Positions 16,409 to 25,154 of a stretch of DNA of 64,000 nt are shown one piece after another. Below the pieces are notes generated by a model. It was not told the DNA's origin, did not search any database, and was given only the letters and a program-made list of their open reading frames with translations. Made by a program: the position numbers and the translations under genes. Within the stretch, counting starts at the first letter, position 1, and each line of letters starts with the position of its first letter. The DNA is from Provencibacterium sp. (GTDB lineage Bacteria; Bacillota; Clostridia; Oscillospirales; Ruminococcaceae): NCBI GenBank assembly GCA_022792175.1, contig JAAWAN010000013.1, forward strand, positions 62,001-126,000, in the 5' to 3' direction.

Positions 16409-18301
16409 CTAAGCCTCCGGGGCTATTCTGCTTGCGGATACGATTCTGCCATACCAGTTGGCATAGGAAACCAGGCCCTGTTTGCCGTTAAAGGAGAGGC
16501 GCTGCTCCTCCAGCTCCTCCAGCCTCTCCAGCCGGCCCGCCAGAAAGTCCTCTATCTCCTCCATCGCCGAGCGAATGCGGATAAAGAGGGCGCCATAGCG
16601 CATATCCAAAACCTCCCAGCCGATTGCCTTGTGGAGGGAAAACCAGTTGCGCTTGTGGCAGCGGCGCAGCGCCTGCGCCCGCCGCAGCAGCTCGGGAAGC
16701 TGCTCCTGCGCCAGCGCCTGCAGCGTCTCGCGGTCCTTCTCCCGGTAGGCCCTCGTCAGGCGAAGGCCTATCTGCGCCTTTATCGCCAGCGTATCGGCCA
16801 GATGAAAATAAAAGAGGAACATTTCATGGTAACAGCCGCCCCGCTTTGCCGCCCGGGAAAAGGTCTGCGCCAGAGCGGCATAGTGCTCCTGCAGCGGCAG
16901 TCCCTCACAGTGGTAATCAAAAAGGCCCAGCAGCGGATCCTGCCACAAAAGATATTTGGAGGCGTTGACCTGTTTCAGGTTATCCTTTTCGCAGCCGGGG
17001 ATTTCATCGAGCAGGCGCAGCGCATAAAAATCCTCATACCACCCGCCGCAGCAGAAGCGAAAGCGCCGCTCAAACTTCTTCTGGTCAAATTCCCGGACAT
17101 AGCCGTGCTCGGCAAAAAGGGAAAGCCCCATCAGGTTCGCCCAGAAGCTGCATTCAGTGCCGTTGTCCCCCCAGACGGTCGCAAACACCCGCCGTATCCC
17201 GTTTTTTTTGCAGCTTTCTAAGGCGGGATGGGTGGAGGCAAAGGTCATCCCCCAGTTGGGAGCAAAGCCGGTCCAGGTCCAGATGCCCCCGGCAAACACC
17301 GGCTCCCCGAAAATACGGTGCCGCTTAATAAACCGGTCATAAAAACCCTCATCCAGGTGGTAGTAGTCCCAGTAGATGAGCGAAACATCCCCCGGCACCA
17401 GCGAGGCCGCCGAGGCGGGAATTTCGGCCTTTTCACTGTAGTAATCGCCATGGCCGAACGGGCGCAGAAACATGTCGCTCCACATCATCGGCCGGAGTCC
17501 CAGCCGGCGCACAATCTCCATCACCCGCTCCAGGTGCTCCGCCATAATCCGTTCGCCCGGCACAATGCCGTGCTCATCCAGATAGCGCCCCCGTCCCAGA
17601 TGCCAGGCTTCATCCATCCCGATATGGATGCGCCGGGATCGGAAGGGGCGGCTGGCGGCCGAAATCAGCTGTTCAATAAAAGTATAGGTCTCTTCCCCGC
17701 CCACAAAGAGGGTTTCATGATCCTCCTTAATATCAGAAAAGGCCGGCCATTTCAGCACATCAGTAAGGTGGGAGAGGGTCTGGATGCAGGGAATCATTTC
17801 AATGCCGAACAGGTCGGCATAATCGTCGCATTCCCGCAGCTCCTCCTCGGTATACCTACCCCGCATATAACCAAAATAGGGCTGCTCGGGCACGGTAAAA
17901 CTGTCCTCACAATAGAGCATCAGCATGTTAATCCCCATCATCGCCATACGCTCGAGCAGCTTTTTAACGGTAAAGACCTTTAAAAGGGCGTTTCCCTGGG
18001 AAACATCGAACATTGCGCCGAGCTCCTCAAACTGCGGCGTTTCCTGCAGCAGCGCCTCGCTTTCTCCCGCCTCAAGCGCCTCCAAAAGCAGGGAAAAACC
18101 CCGGAAAAAGTGGCATTTGTTCTGATAGCAGATGAGCGCCTCCCCCTTCGTGAGGCGCACCTTTATCCCGGGCTGCTCCCACTGCTGAGCCAAAAGGGAG
18201 ATGCCCTCCCTCTCCGAAAGGGCAAAATCATAGGTGCTGCGAAGGGCATAAAGCCCCTCCCGCAGCTCCGCTTTCAGGGCGCCTGCACAAAACTGTATCA
18301 T
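16409..18301 (-). CDS. GH20 family beta-N-acetylhexosaminidase
   Basis: Cytoplasmic-looking glycosidase (no signal peptide) of 630 residues. The N-terminal region (1-95) resembles the GH20b-type lead domain; the TIM barrel follows with ELGAMFDVSQGNALLKVF, MMGINMLMLYCEDSF, and the catalytic pair Asp230-Glu231 in RIHIGMDEAWHLGRGRY, where Glu is the acid/base and Asp orients the substrate acetamido group. IYWDYYH and WGDNGTECSFW are further barrel strands. The start is ATG at 18301 with AAGGA 5 nt before it; the open frame extends upstream but without a comparable site. It lies just downstream of the SEDS gene, suggesting turnover of murein or host amino-sugars. Confidence 0.9.
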   Translation of the reverse strand: MIQFCAGALKAELREGLYALRSTYDFALSEREGISLLAQQWEQPGIKVRLTKGEALICYQNKCHFFRGFSLLLEALEAGESEALLQETPQFEELGAMFDVSQGNALLKVFTVKKLLERMAMMGINMLMLYCEDSFTVPEQPYFGYMRGRYTEEELRECDDYADLFGIEMIPCIQTLSHLTDVLKWPAFSDIKEDHETLFVGGEETYTFIEQLISAASRPFRSRRIHIGMDEAWHLGRGRYLDEHGIVPGERIMAEHLERVMEIVRRLGLRPMMWSDMFLRPFGHGDYYSEKAEIPASAASLVPGDVSLIYWDYYHLDEGFYDRFIKRHRIFGEPVFAGGIWTWTGFAPNWGMTFASTHPALESCKKNGIRRVFATVWGDNGTECSFWANLMGLSLFAEHGYVREFDQKKFERRFRFCCGGWYEDFYALRLLDEIPGCEKDNLKQVNASKYLLWQDPLLGLFDYHCEGLPLQEHYAALAQTFSRAAKRGGCYHEMFLFYFHLADTLAIKAQIGLRLTRAYREKDRETLQALAQEQLPELLRRAQALRRCHKRNWFSLHKAIGWEVLDMRYGALFIRIRSAMEEIEDFLAGRLERLEELEEQRLSFNGKQGLVSYANWYGRIVSASRIAPEA

Positions 18302-18381
18302 CTTTTTCCTTCTTTCCTTGCCGGTCAAATAATCCCAAAGCCAGTCAGTGAAGGGACCAAGAGCACCGGCTCTTTTCCCGC

Positions 18382-19530
18382 TCAGTCCAGAAACAGGTTT
18401 TTCCTCGAATGCATGTATACGCTGAGCACCAGGCCGATTCCCAGCCAAACTGCCATCACCGAGGTACCGCCCGCCGAAAGGAAGGGCAGCGTCACCCCCA
18501 CTACCGGCAGAAGCTTTAGATTCATGCCGACATTGATGATAATCTGAAAAGAGAGCATCGAGAATACCCCTACGCAGATATAGCGGCCGAAATCATCGAG
18601 CGCGAGGTGGCTTATCCAGAGCACCTTGATGCAGATACCGCCCAGCAGCAGCAGCACGCCGCAGCAGCCGACAAAGCCGAGCGCCTCCCCGATAAAGGAA
18701 AAGATAAAATCATTGCGCATGGCGGGTACATAGCTGTGTTCCCCTGAAAAGAGCCCGACGCCGAGCACCTGCCCGCTCCCGATGGCGATAAGCCCCCGGT
18801 TCTGCTGGAAAAGAAAGCTCTCATAGGCAGCGGCCGCTTCCCCCTGCGTATAAAGCGCGAGGATACGCCCGCGCTGGTCGTTATTCATCACATACAGCCA
18901 GATGACCGGAGCGGCAGCAGCTACCAGAAGCCCGCTCGCGGCGATATACCACCAGCTGAAGCCGGCAACAAACATCATGCTCACGCAGATCAGCAGAAAG
19001 ATAAGGGCGGTGCCGTCATCCCCCTGCTCGTGTACCAGAAGAATCAGTGTGCCCGCATGCAGCAGCAGAAAAAAAACATGGCGCAGCTCGTTGAGGTGCG
19101 GCCCCACCTTCCAGAGATGGTAGGCGAAGGTGATAATAAAGGAGATCTTCAGCACCTCGGTGGGCTGCAGCGTCATCCCGCCGAACAGGCGCAGCCAGGC
19201 AACGTCATCCGCCTCCCCTACCCCTTCTCCGAAAATGAAGGTCAGCAGCACCAGAAGGATGCACAGCGGCAGATGCAGCTTCCAGAGCTTTCCGATTATA
19301 TGATAATCTATTTTAGAAAGGATGATCGCACCCACCAGCCCTGCGCCGGCGGCCGCCAGCTGAACCAGCGCCGTGCGGAAGGGGATGCCCGGCGCCGTAT
19401 CAATATAGCCGGTGTTGGCCAGCGCGCACAGCGCAGCAATACCCACCCCCGTCACGGCCATACAGGTCAGATAGAGGAAAATATCCGTATGGCGCAGGTA
19501 ACCCGATATCCCATGCAGCAGCTTTTTCAT
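18382..19530 (-). CDS. RodA/FtsW-type SEDS peptidoglycan polymerase
   Basis: Integral membrane glycosyltransferase of the SEDS family, 382 residues with about ten hydrophobic helices. Family marks: LQPTEVLKISFIITFA, the HEQGDDGTALIFL segment corresponding to the PDLGTA catalytic-Asp loop, and the C-terminal NVGMNLKLLPVVGVTLPFLS with SAGGTSVMA. The motif order fits RodA more than FtsW, but the partner penicillin-binding protein is not nearby, so the elongation role is an inference. ATG at 19530. First gene after the promoter at 19646-19674. Confidence 0.9.
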   Translation of the reverse strand: MKKLLHGISGYLRHTDIFLYLTCMAVTGVGIAALCALANTGYIDTAPGIPFRTALVQLAAAGAGLVGAIILSKIDYHIIGKLWKLHLPLCILLVLLTFIFGEGVGEADDVAWLRLFGGMTLQPTEVLKISFIITFAYHLWKVGPHLNELRHVFFLLLHAGTLILLVHEQGDDGTALIFLLICVSMMFVAGFSWWYIAASGLLVAAAAPVIWLYVMNNDQRGRILALYTQGEAAAAYESFLFQQNRGLIAIGSGQVLGVGLFSGEHSYVPAMRNDFIFSFIGEALGFVGCCGVLLLLGGICIKVLWISHLALDDFGRYICVGVFSMLSFQIIINVGMNLKLLPVVGVTLPFLSAGGTSVMAVWLGIGLVLSVYMHSRKNLFLD

Positions 19531-19645
19531 CTATGTCCTTTCCCGAATCCCCGGTTCCGGCAAAAGGATCTCCGAAAGCCGGCGCCCTGCGTCAAAGGAC
19601 AGCGGGCCGCCCCTTTTTTCAGACCTCTTGCCTGTACTGATTAGT

Positions 19646-19674
19646 ATTATAATGTTTCTCTCCCGGTTATGCAA
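19646..19674 (-). promoter_or_regulatory. Promoter for the SEDS/GH20 unit
   Basis: Minus strand TTGCAT (19674-19669), exactly 17 nt, TATAAT (19651-19646). About 115 nt upstream of the SEDS start codon. Confidence 0.75.
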
Positions 19675-19765
19675 GAAGCCGCACAAACTTTAAAGTATTA
19701 TTCATATCCCTCTGTCTCCATTAAAATTTTAGTCAAAGAGTCCACACAAGAGGGATTTTCTATGT

Positions 19766-19808
19766 TATAATGGTGGTGTAAAAGCGCCGGCGTTTTTACA
19801 CCACCATT
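19766..19808 (+). promoter_or_regulatory. TATAAT box abutting a near-perfect 40-nt palindrome, fhs upstream region
   Basis: TATAAT at 19766-19771 runs into an inverted repeat with no loop: arm AATGGTGGTGTAAAAGCGCC (19769-19788) against its reverse complement (19789-19808) with one mismatch. It lies 220 nt before the fhs start. The -35 region is weak. It could be an operator, or a cruciform/RNA hairpin at the very 5' end of the transcript. The rest of 19675-20027 holds no gene and no riboswitch that I recognise; in particular the tetrahydrofolate riboswitch core is not visible. Confidence 0.5.
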
Positions 19809-20027
19809 CTCTGCAAACCGCAAGGTGCTTTTTTATGTTTTCAGGCAAATCAGCCATGCGTTTTCTAACCGGGCCGGATAAGCTGTCCTTTCCGGGCGCT
19901 TTCATGCGCTGCTCAAAAGTCGAAACATTTCCTGCCGTCTGCAGCGGCCGTCATCCGGCCTGCGGGCGGGAAGTTTTCCATTTTATCCTTTCATCCATCT
20001 TGTAAAAATCTAAAAGGAGAGAAAAGA

Positions 20028-21692
20028 ATGCTGTCGGATATTGAGATTGCGCAGGGCGCGCAGATGAAGCCAATTGCCGAAATCGCCGCTCGCCTGGGCC
20101 TTTCAGGGGAGGAAATCGAGCCCTATGGCCGCTACAAGGCCAAAATTTCCGAGGAGGCGCTGTCCCGCCTGGAGAAGGGGCCGGATGGCAAGCTCATTCT
20201 GGTGACCGCCATCAATCCCACCCCCGCCGGCGAGGGGAAGACGACCACCACCGTCGGGCTCGGACAGGCGCTGGAAAAGCTGCAGAAAAAAGCGATTATC
20301 GCGCTGCGCGAGCCGTCTCTCGGGCCGGTGTTCGGTGTCAAGGGCGGCGCGGCCGGCGGCGGCTATGCGCAGGTCGTGCCGATGGAGGACATCAACCTGC
20401 ACTTCACCGGTGATATGCACGCCATCACCAGCGCGAACAACCTTCTGTGCGCCATGCTGGACAACCACCTGCAGCAGGGCAACGCCCTCGGCATCGATAC
20501 CCGCCGCATCCTCTTCCGCCGGTGCCTGGATATGAACGACCGCGCGCTGCGCGGGGTGGTCGTCGGCCTCGGCGGGAAACTGAACGGGGTGCCGCGCGAG
20601 GACTCCTTCCAGATTACCGTCGCCAGCGAGGTAATGGCCATCCTCTGCCTGGCGGAAAATCCGGACGACCTCAAAAAGCGCCTGGGCAATATTCTGGTGG
20701 CCTATAACCTGCAGGGCGGCCCGGTCTATGCCCGCGACCTCAAGGCCGACGGGGCGATGGCTGCGCTGCTCGCGGACGCCATCAAGCCGAACCTGGTGCA
20801 GACGCTGGAAAATACCCCCGCGCTGGTGCACGGCGGGCCGTTTGCCAATATCGCGCACGGCTGCAACTCGGTGCGCGCCACCCGCCTGGCCTTAAAGCTT
20901 GCGGACTATACCGTTACCGAGGCGGGCTTCGGCTCTGACCTCGGCGCGGAAAAATTCCTGGATATCAAGTGCCGGGCCGCCGGGCTCACCCCCTCGGCCA
21001 TCGTTCTGGTCGCCACGCTGCGCGCGCTCAAATATAACGGCGGCGTATCGAAGGCTGAGTGTGGTAATCCCAACGGGCAGGCGCTCGAAAAGGGGCTCTG
21101 CAACCTGCAGGCGCATATCGAAAACATGCGCAGCTATGGCGTGCCGGTGGTGGTCGCCATCAACCGCTTCCCCACCGATACCGATGAGGAGATAGAGCTT
21201 CTTGCCGGGCGCTGCCGCTCGTTCGGCGCGCGCTTCGCCGTTTCGGAGGTGTTCGAGCGCGGCGGCGAGGGCGGGCTTGCCCTGGCCAGAGAGGTGGTCG
21301 CCGCCTGCGAAGAGGAAAACCATTTCCACTATCTCTACGATACCGCCCTGCCGGTTAAGGAGAAGCTTCTCGCCATTGCCCAAAATATCTATGGGGCGAG
21401 GGAGGTCTCCTATGCACCCAAGGCGGAGCGGGCCATCCGCGATATTGAGGCGCTGGGCGCTGCCGGGCTGCCGGTCTGCGTGGCCAAAACGCAGTATTCC
21501 CTTTCGGATGATCCCGCAAAGCTCGGGCGTCCCACCGGCTTTACCCTCTCTATCCGCGATATCCGCCTCTCGGCGGGTGCCGGGTTTCTGGTGGCCTATG
21601 CGGGCGATATCATGACAATGCCCGGCCTCCCCAAATCCCCTGCCGCCGAGCGGATCGATCTAACCGGCGGCCGGATTACCGGGTTGTTCTGA
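20028..21692 (+). CDS. fhs: Formate-tetrahydrofolate ligase
   Basis: ATP-dependent formation of 10-formyl-THF from formate, feeding purine synthesis and, in acetogens, the methyl branch. 554 residues, normal. The P-loop is [19 protein letters not shown] (Lys71); [20 protein letters not shown] and [15 protein letters not shown] are signature segments, and the C-terminal folate-binding part is complete. ATG at 20028 has AAAAGGAG about 8 nt upstream. Nothing else of the acetogenic pathway is in the window, so a one-carbon housekeeping role is the safer reading. Confidence 0.97.
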   Translation: MLSDIEIAQGAQMKPIAEIAARLGLSGEEIEPYGRYKAKISEEALSRLEKGPDGKLILVTAINPTPAGEGKTTTTVGLGQALEKLQKKAIIALREPSLGPVFGVKGGAAGGGYAQVVPMEDINLHFTGDMHAITSANNLLCAMLDNHLQQGNALGIDTRRILFRRCLDMNDRALRGVVVGLGGKLNGVPREDSFQITVASEVMAILCLAENPDDLKKRLGNILVAYNLQGGPVYARDLKADGAMAALLADAIKPNLVQTLENTPALVHGGPFANIAHGCNSVRATRLALKLADYTVTEAGFGSDLGAEKFLDIKCRAAGLTPSAIVLVATLRALKYNGGVSKAECGNPNGQALEKGLCNLQAHIENMRSYGVPVVVAINRFPTDTDEEIELLAGRCRSFGARFAVSEVFERGGEGGLALAREVVAACEEENHFHYLYDTALPVKEKLLAIAQNIYGAREVSYAPKAERAIRDIEALGAAGLPVCVAKTQYSLSDDPAKLGRPTGFTLSIRDIRLSAGAGFLVAYAGDIMTMPGLPKSPAAERIDLTGGRITGLF

Positions 21693-21732
21693 AAAAGAGC
21701 ACTTTTATCAAAAACTACTGGAGAAAAACAGC

Positions 21733-22164
21733 ATGCTGGAAATTATTTCTAACCATGCCGAAGAGACGGAGGCGGCCGCTGCAGCCCTGGCGCAGAAGCT
21801 GCGGGCGGGAGATGTGCTCGCCTACTTTGGCGGGCTCGGCGCAGGCAAGACCACCTTTACCCGCGGGCTGGCGAGAGGGCTTTCCCTTCCCGATACCGTT
21901 TCCAGCCCGACCTTCGCGCTGGTTCATGAATACACCGGCGGAAGGCTCAGCCTCTGCCACTTTGATATGTACCGCATCGGCAGCGAGGAGGAGCTCTACG
22001 GTATCGGCTTTTATGACTATCTCAGCCGCCCGGAAACAGTGCTGGCCATCGAGTGGAGCGAGAATATCTCCTTTGCGCTTGATATGCCCCATATCTCGGT
22101 AACCTTCACCGCCCTTTCCGAGACCGGGCGGCGCATCCGCATAGAGGGAGATGATCGCTTTTGA
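21733..22164 (+). CDS. tsaE: tRNA threonylcarbamoyladenosine biosynthesis ATPase TsaE
   Basis: ATPase partner of TsaB and TsaD in making t6A37 on ANN-reading tRNAs. 143 residues. Walker A is FGGLGAGKTTFTRGLARGL (Lys39); SSPTFALVHEY and HFDMYRI are family motifs, and AIEWSENI closes the core. ATG at 21733 with GGAG about 9 nt before it. Its TGA overlaps the TTG start of tsaB, so the two are translationally coupled. Confidence 0.96.
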   Translation: MLEIISNHAEETEAAAAALAQKLRAGDVLAYFGGLGAGKTTFTRGLARGLSLPDTVSSPTFALVHEYTGGRLSLCHFDMYRIGSEEELYGIGFYDYLSRPETVLAIEWSENISFALDMPHISVTFTALSETGRRIRIEGDDRF

Positions 22165-22877
22165 AGCTGCTCGCCATTGAAGCCTCCTCCCAGGCTGCCT
22201 CCTGCGCGCTGGTGGAGGATGGGACGCTGCGCGCAGAATATTTTCTCAACTGCGGCCTCACCCATTCTCAGACGCTACTACCGCTCATCGAGCAGCTTTG
22301 CCGTGAGGTTGGGCCGCTCGAACAGGTGGATAAGATTGCCGTCTCCTCCGGACCTGGCTCGTTCACCGGGCTGCGCATCGGGCTGGCCACCGCCAAATCG
22401 CTCGGCTTTGCCCTCGGCCTTCCGGTTGCCGGGGTGAGCACACTGCTCTCGCTTGGCTATAACCTTGCCGGCCTTGCGATGGATGGCCTATGCTGCGCCG
22501 CGCTCGATGCCCGCCGCCAGCAGATTTATGGCGCCCTCTTTTCGCTGGAAAAGGGCGTCCCCCAGCGCCTGATGCCGGACTGTGCCCTTTCGCTGGAGGA
22601 GATGGCAGAAAAGATCGCCGGATGCGCGCATCCGGGGCAGCCGGTATTTTTAGTGGGGGATGGCGCGGCGCTCTGTGAGGCTGCCTTTTTAAAGCGCGGG
22701 CTTTCTGAGGTGCGTCTGGCCCCCTCCCCGCTGCGGCTGCAGCGCGCCAGCTCGGTTGCCTATGCCGCGCTGGAAACGGGAAACTGGCTGCCGGCCGGGG
22801 AGATTTTGCCCTGCTATCTGCGCCTTAGCCAGGCGGAGCGGGAGCTGCAGGAAAAAACGGCGGCTCAAAACGGATAA
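22161..22877 (+). CDS. tsaB: tRNA threonylcarbamoyladenosine biosynthesis protein TsaB
   Basis: Inactive ASKHA-fold paralogue of TsaD that scaffolds the t6A complex. 238 residues. Visible: LLAIEASSQAASCALVEDG, VSSGPGSFTGLRIGLATAKS and the C-terminal ICYLR-like LPCYLRLSQAERE. The start is TTG at 22161, overlapping the tsaE stop by 4 nt. tsaD and rimI, often adjacent, are not in the window. Confidence 0.94.
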   Translation: MKLLAIEASSQAASCALVEDGTLRAEYFLNCGLTHSQTLLPLIEQLCREVGPLEQVDKIAVSSGPGSFTGLRIGLATAKSLGFALGLPVAGVSTLLSLGYNLAGLAMDGLCCAALDARRQQIYGALFSLEKGVPQRLMPDCALSLEEMAEKIAGCAHPGQPVFLVGDGAALCEAAFLKRGLSEVRLAPSPLRLQRASSVAYAALETGNWLPAGEILPCYLRLSQAERELQEKTAAQNG

Positions 22878-22918
22878 AACAGCCTGCCGCCGCAACCAGA
22901 AAGAAGGGGGTTATTTCA

Positions 22919-23356
22919 TTGATCATTATCGGAGCGGACCAGGGGGGCTTTCTGCTCAAGCAGGAGCTCACCGCCCATTTGAAGCAGCGGGGAATAGAAT
23001 TTGAGGATATCGGCATCCATACCCCCGAAAGCCGGGACTATCCGGATATAGCCGAGCCGCTCTGCCGCGCCGTGGCAGAAGGGAAATATGAGAAGGGCAT
23101 CCTCGTCTGCGGCACCGGCATCGGCATGTCGATGGCCGCCAACAAGGTTCACGGCATCCGCGCGGCGGTGTGCGGCGACTGCTTCAGCGCGCGCTTCACC
23201 CGGCTGCATAACGATGCGAACGTTCTCTGCCTGGGCGGGCGGGTGGTCGGTCCTGGACTTGCGGCGGATATTCTCGACCTGTTTCTGGATACCCCCTTTG
23301 AGGGCGGCCGCCACCAGCGCCGGGTGGATAAGATGATGCAGCTGGAAAACCGCTGA
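22919..23356 (+). CDS. rpiB: Ribose-5-phosphate isomerase B
   Basis: Interconverts ribose 5-phosphate and ribulose 5-phosphate. 145 residues. Active-site features of the RpiB/LacAB family are present: GADQGGFLLK (Asp7), LVCGTGIGMSMAANKV with the catalytic Cys64, and the RLHNDANVLCLGGR segment. The start is TTG at 22919 after a GGGGG site. Placed before upp, it may support PRPP-dependent salvage by supplying ribose phosphate. Confidence 0.95.
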   Translation: MIIIGADQGGFLLKQELTAHLKQRGIEFEDIGIHTPESRDYPDIAEPLCRAVAEGKYEKGILVCGTGIGMSMAANKVHGIRAAVCGDCFSARFTRLHNDANVLCLGGRVVGPGLAADILDLFLDTPFEGGRHQRRVDKMMQLENR

Positions 23357-23387
23357 CTGTTTTATCCGCGTTTTTTGAAGGAAAAAA

Positions 23388-23466
23388 GTCTATCCGCTTT
23401 TTGCCCGGCTTTCTCCTCCCGCTCTTTGCAGGGCGGGAGGAGTCCCCGGCCAAAAAGCGGATAGAC
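23388..23466 (+). promoter_or_regulatory. 79-nt interrupted hairpin in the upp leader
   Basis: Outer arms GTCTATCCGCTTTTTG (23388-23403) and CAAAAAGCGGATAGAC (23451-23466) pair perfectly; inside them CTCCTCCCGC pairs with GCGGGAGGAG around TCTTTGCAG. No U-tract follows, so it is not a simple terminator. It ends 29 nt before the upp ATG. A role in upp control or mRNA processing is possible. No PyrR-binding loop sequence is obvious. Confidence 0.5.
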
Positions 23467-23495
23467 CGGCTTTTAAAGAAAGGAAGAGGTCTGTC

Positions 23496-24125
23496 ATGGG
23501 AAAACCTGTTATTCTGGATCATCCGCTGATTCAGCACAAAATCTCTCTGATGCGCGATAAGAACACCGGCTCGAAGGAGTTTCGCGAGCTGATTACCGAG
23601 GTAACCATGCTCATGTGTTTTGAAGCCACCCGCGATCTGCCGCTCAAGGAGGTCGAGATTGAGACCCCCATCGCCGTCGCCAAAACGAAGGTCATCTCCG
23701 GGCGCAAGCTCGCGCTGGTTCCCATCCTGCGGGCGGGTATTGGCATGGTGGATGGCGCGCTCAAGCTGCTGCCCGCCGCCAAGGTCGGCCACATCGGCCT
23801 CTACCGCGACCCGGATACCCACCAGCCGGTGGAATACTACTGCAAGCTCCCCGGAGATATCGCCGAGCGGGACGTTATCGTCGTCGACCCGATGCTTGCC
23901 ACCGGCGGCAGCGCCATTGACGCTATCTCCCAGATTAAAAAGCACGGCGCGCACTCGATTAAGTTCATGTGCATCATCGCCGCTCCCGAGGGTCTTCAGG
24001 CGCTGACCGAGGCGCATCCGGATGTGCAGGTATATATCGCGGCGCTCGACCAGAAGCTCAATGAAAATAAATACATCATTCCCGGGCTCGGGGATGCGGG
24101 TGACCGCATTTTCGGCACCAAATAG
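23496..24125 (+). CDS. upp: Uracil phosphoribosyltransferase
   Basis: Pyrimidine salvage: uracil plus PRPP to UMP. 209 residues. Motifs: [16 protein letters not shown] at the N-terminus, [14 protein letters not shown], the PRPP loop [16 protein letters not shown], and the uracil-binding C-terminus [20 protein letters not shown] at 23496 with a GGAAGAGG site. Last gene before the strong terminator at 24136-24190. Confidence 0.97.
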   Translation: MGKPVILDHPLIQHKISLMRDKNTGSKEFRELITEVTMLMCFEATRDLPLKEVEIETPIAVAKTKVISGRKLALVPILRAGIGMVDGALKLLPAAKVGHIGLYRDPDTHQPVEYYCKLPGDIAERDVIVVDPMLATGGSAIDAISQIKKHGAHSIKFMCIIAAPEGLQALTEAHPDVQVYIAALDQKLNENKYIIPGLGDAGDRIFGTK

Positions 24126-24135
24126 CCCCGCAGAT

Positions 24136-24190
24136 GCACAAAAACAGGAACCGGCGCAGTTTCTCTCTGCGCCGGTTCCTGTTTTTGTGC
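24136..24190. terminator. Bidirectional terminator between upp and the AraC gene
   Basis: A perfect 24-bp stem pairs 24136-24159 with 24167-24190 around TTTCTCT. The arms start GCACAAAAACAGGAACC and end with T5-containing sequence on both strands, so it can stop transcription from both convergent genes. Confidence 0.85.
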
Positions 24191-24197
24191 CGGATAT

Positions 24198-25055
24198 TTA
24201 TCTTTTCTTTACCGGAATCCAAATCTCCGTGTAATACTGCTCATCGTTCGTTTTGTTTGGATAATCATCGGGGCTTGTGTAGAGCTCGACGTTATAACCG
24301 CCGGCCATCTCATAATCCCGGCAGTTCGGCAGCCATTCGGAGAAGATCCTCCGGTTTACCGACTGCAGCGCATCCGGCATCGCGCCCCGGCAGGGAAATA
24401 CTGCCCAGCTGCCCTTGGGCAGGGTGAGCGCCTGCAGCCCCTCGGGAATCTCGTTCCAAGGAAGGTAGTTGTCAGCAATCCAGTAGTCGAATTCCTTGGA
24501 AGGGGTCTCGCCGTCCATACAGATGCCATACATCCCGCAGACAAGCTTCCCCTTTTCGCCCGCCGCATGTTCCTTCCAGAATCGCGGGATATCCGCAAAA
24601 GAGCTTTGATAGGAAATTTTTCTGGAAACGCCCATAACCGTAAAAGCCTCTTTTTCCACAATCCTGTACTCCATCATCGAAGCACCCTCCAGTGTAAAAA
24701 TAATTTTCAGCGGGGCAAAGGATTTGAGCATGGCCCCCTCTCTGCGCACGGCGGTGGGGGTCACGCCGTGAAAGCGGGTAAAGGCTTTCGTAAAGCTATC
24801 CGGGGAATCATAACCATACCGCAGGGCGATATCGATAATCCGCCTGTCGGTCGAAAGCAGCTCGCTGCCAGCCAGCGCCAGCCTGCGCCGGCGGATATAT
24901 TCCCCCGCAGTAAAGCCGCAGAGCATTGAAAATGCCCTTTGAAAGGCAAAAACCGAGAAGCCCGCCACCCTGGCGGCCCCTTCAATCGAAAGCTCGCCGG
25001 TCATATTCTCTTCCATATGGCAAATCGCCCGGCGCATCCCCTCAACCCAGTCCAT
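24198..25055 (-). CDS. AraC-family regulator with GyrI-like effector domain
   Basis: About 285 residues from the ATG at 25055 (MDWVEGMRRAICHMEENMTG), which has GGGGGAAGAG just before it. Residues about 5-105 carry two helix-turn-helix units (GAARVAGFSVFAFQRAFS and DIALRYGYDSPDSFTKAF). Residues about 125-285 match the GyrI/Rob small-molecule-binding fold (EYRIVEKEAFTVMG, then a C-terminal EQYYTEIWIPVKK). This Rob/SoxS-like architecture usually senses hydrophobic or cationic compounds and controls efflux; the MFS gene upstream on the same strand could be a target, but no operator was identified. Confidence 0.9.
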   Translation of the reverse strand: MDWVEGMRRAICHMEENMTGELSIEGAARVAGFSVFAFQRAFSMLCGFTAGEYIRRRRLALAGSELLSTDRRIIDIALRYGYDSPDSFTKAFTRFHGVTPTAVRREGAMLKSFAPLKIIFTLEGASMMEYRIVEKEAFTVMGVSRKISYQSSFADIPRFWKEHAAGEKGKLVCGMYGICMDGETPSKEFDYWIADNYLPWNEIPEGLQALTLPKGSWAVFPCRGAMPDALQSVNRRIFSEWLPNCRDYEMAGGYNVELYTSPDDYPNKTNDEQYYTEIWIPVKKR

Positions 25056-25154
25056 TCTCTTCCCCCTTTGCCATATCTGCATTACGCAGTATAGCACAGA
25101 TGAAGGCTTCGGCGCCCGATTTTCCCTGCCGGATTTTGTCCGGCTGCCGGGCTT

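Noticed and set aside
19809-20027. Tetrahydrofolate or other riboswitch before fhs
   Set aside because: I looked for the conserved THF-riboswitch core and found none; only GC-rich hairpins without a known aptamer pattern.
23388-23466. PyrR-type attenuator before upp
   Set aside because: The PyrR-binding loop consensus is absent and there is no terminator T-tract or alternative antiterminator pairing.
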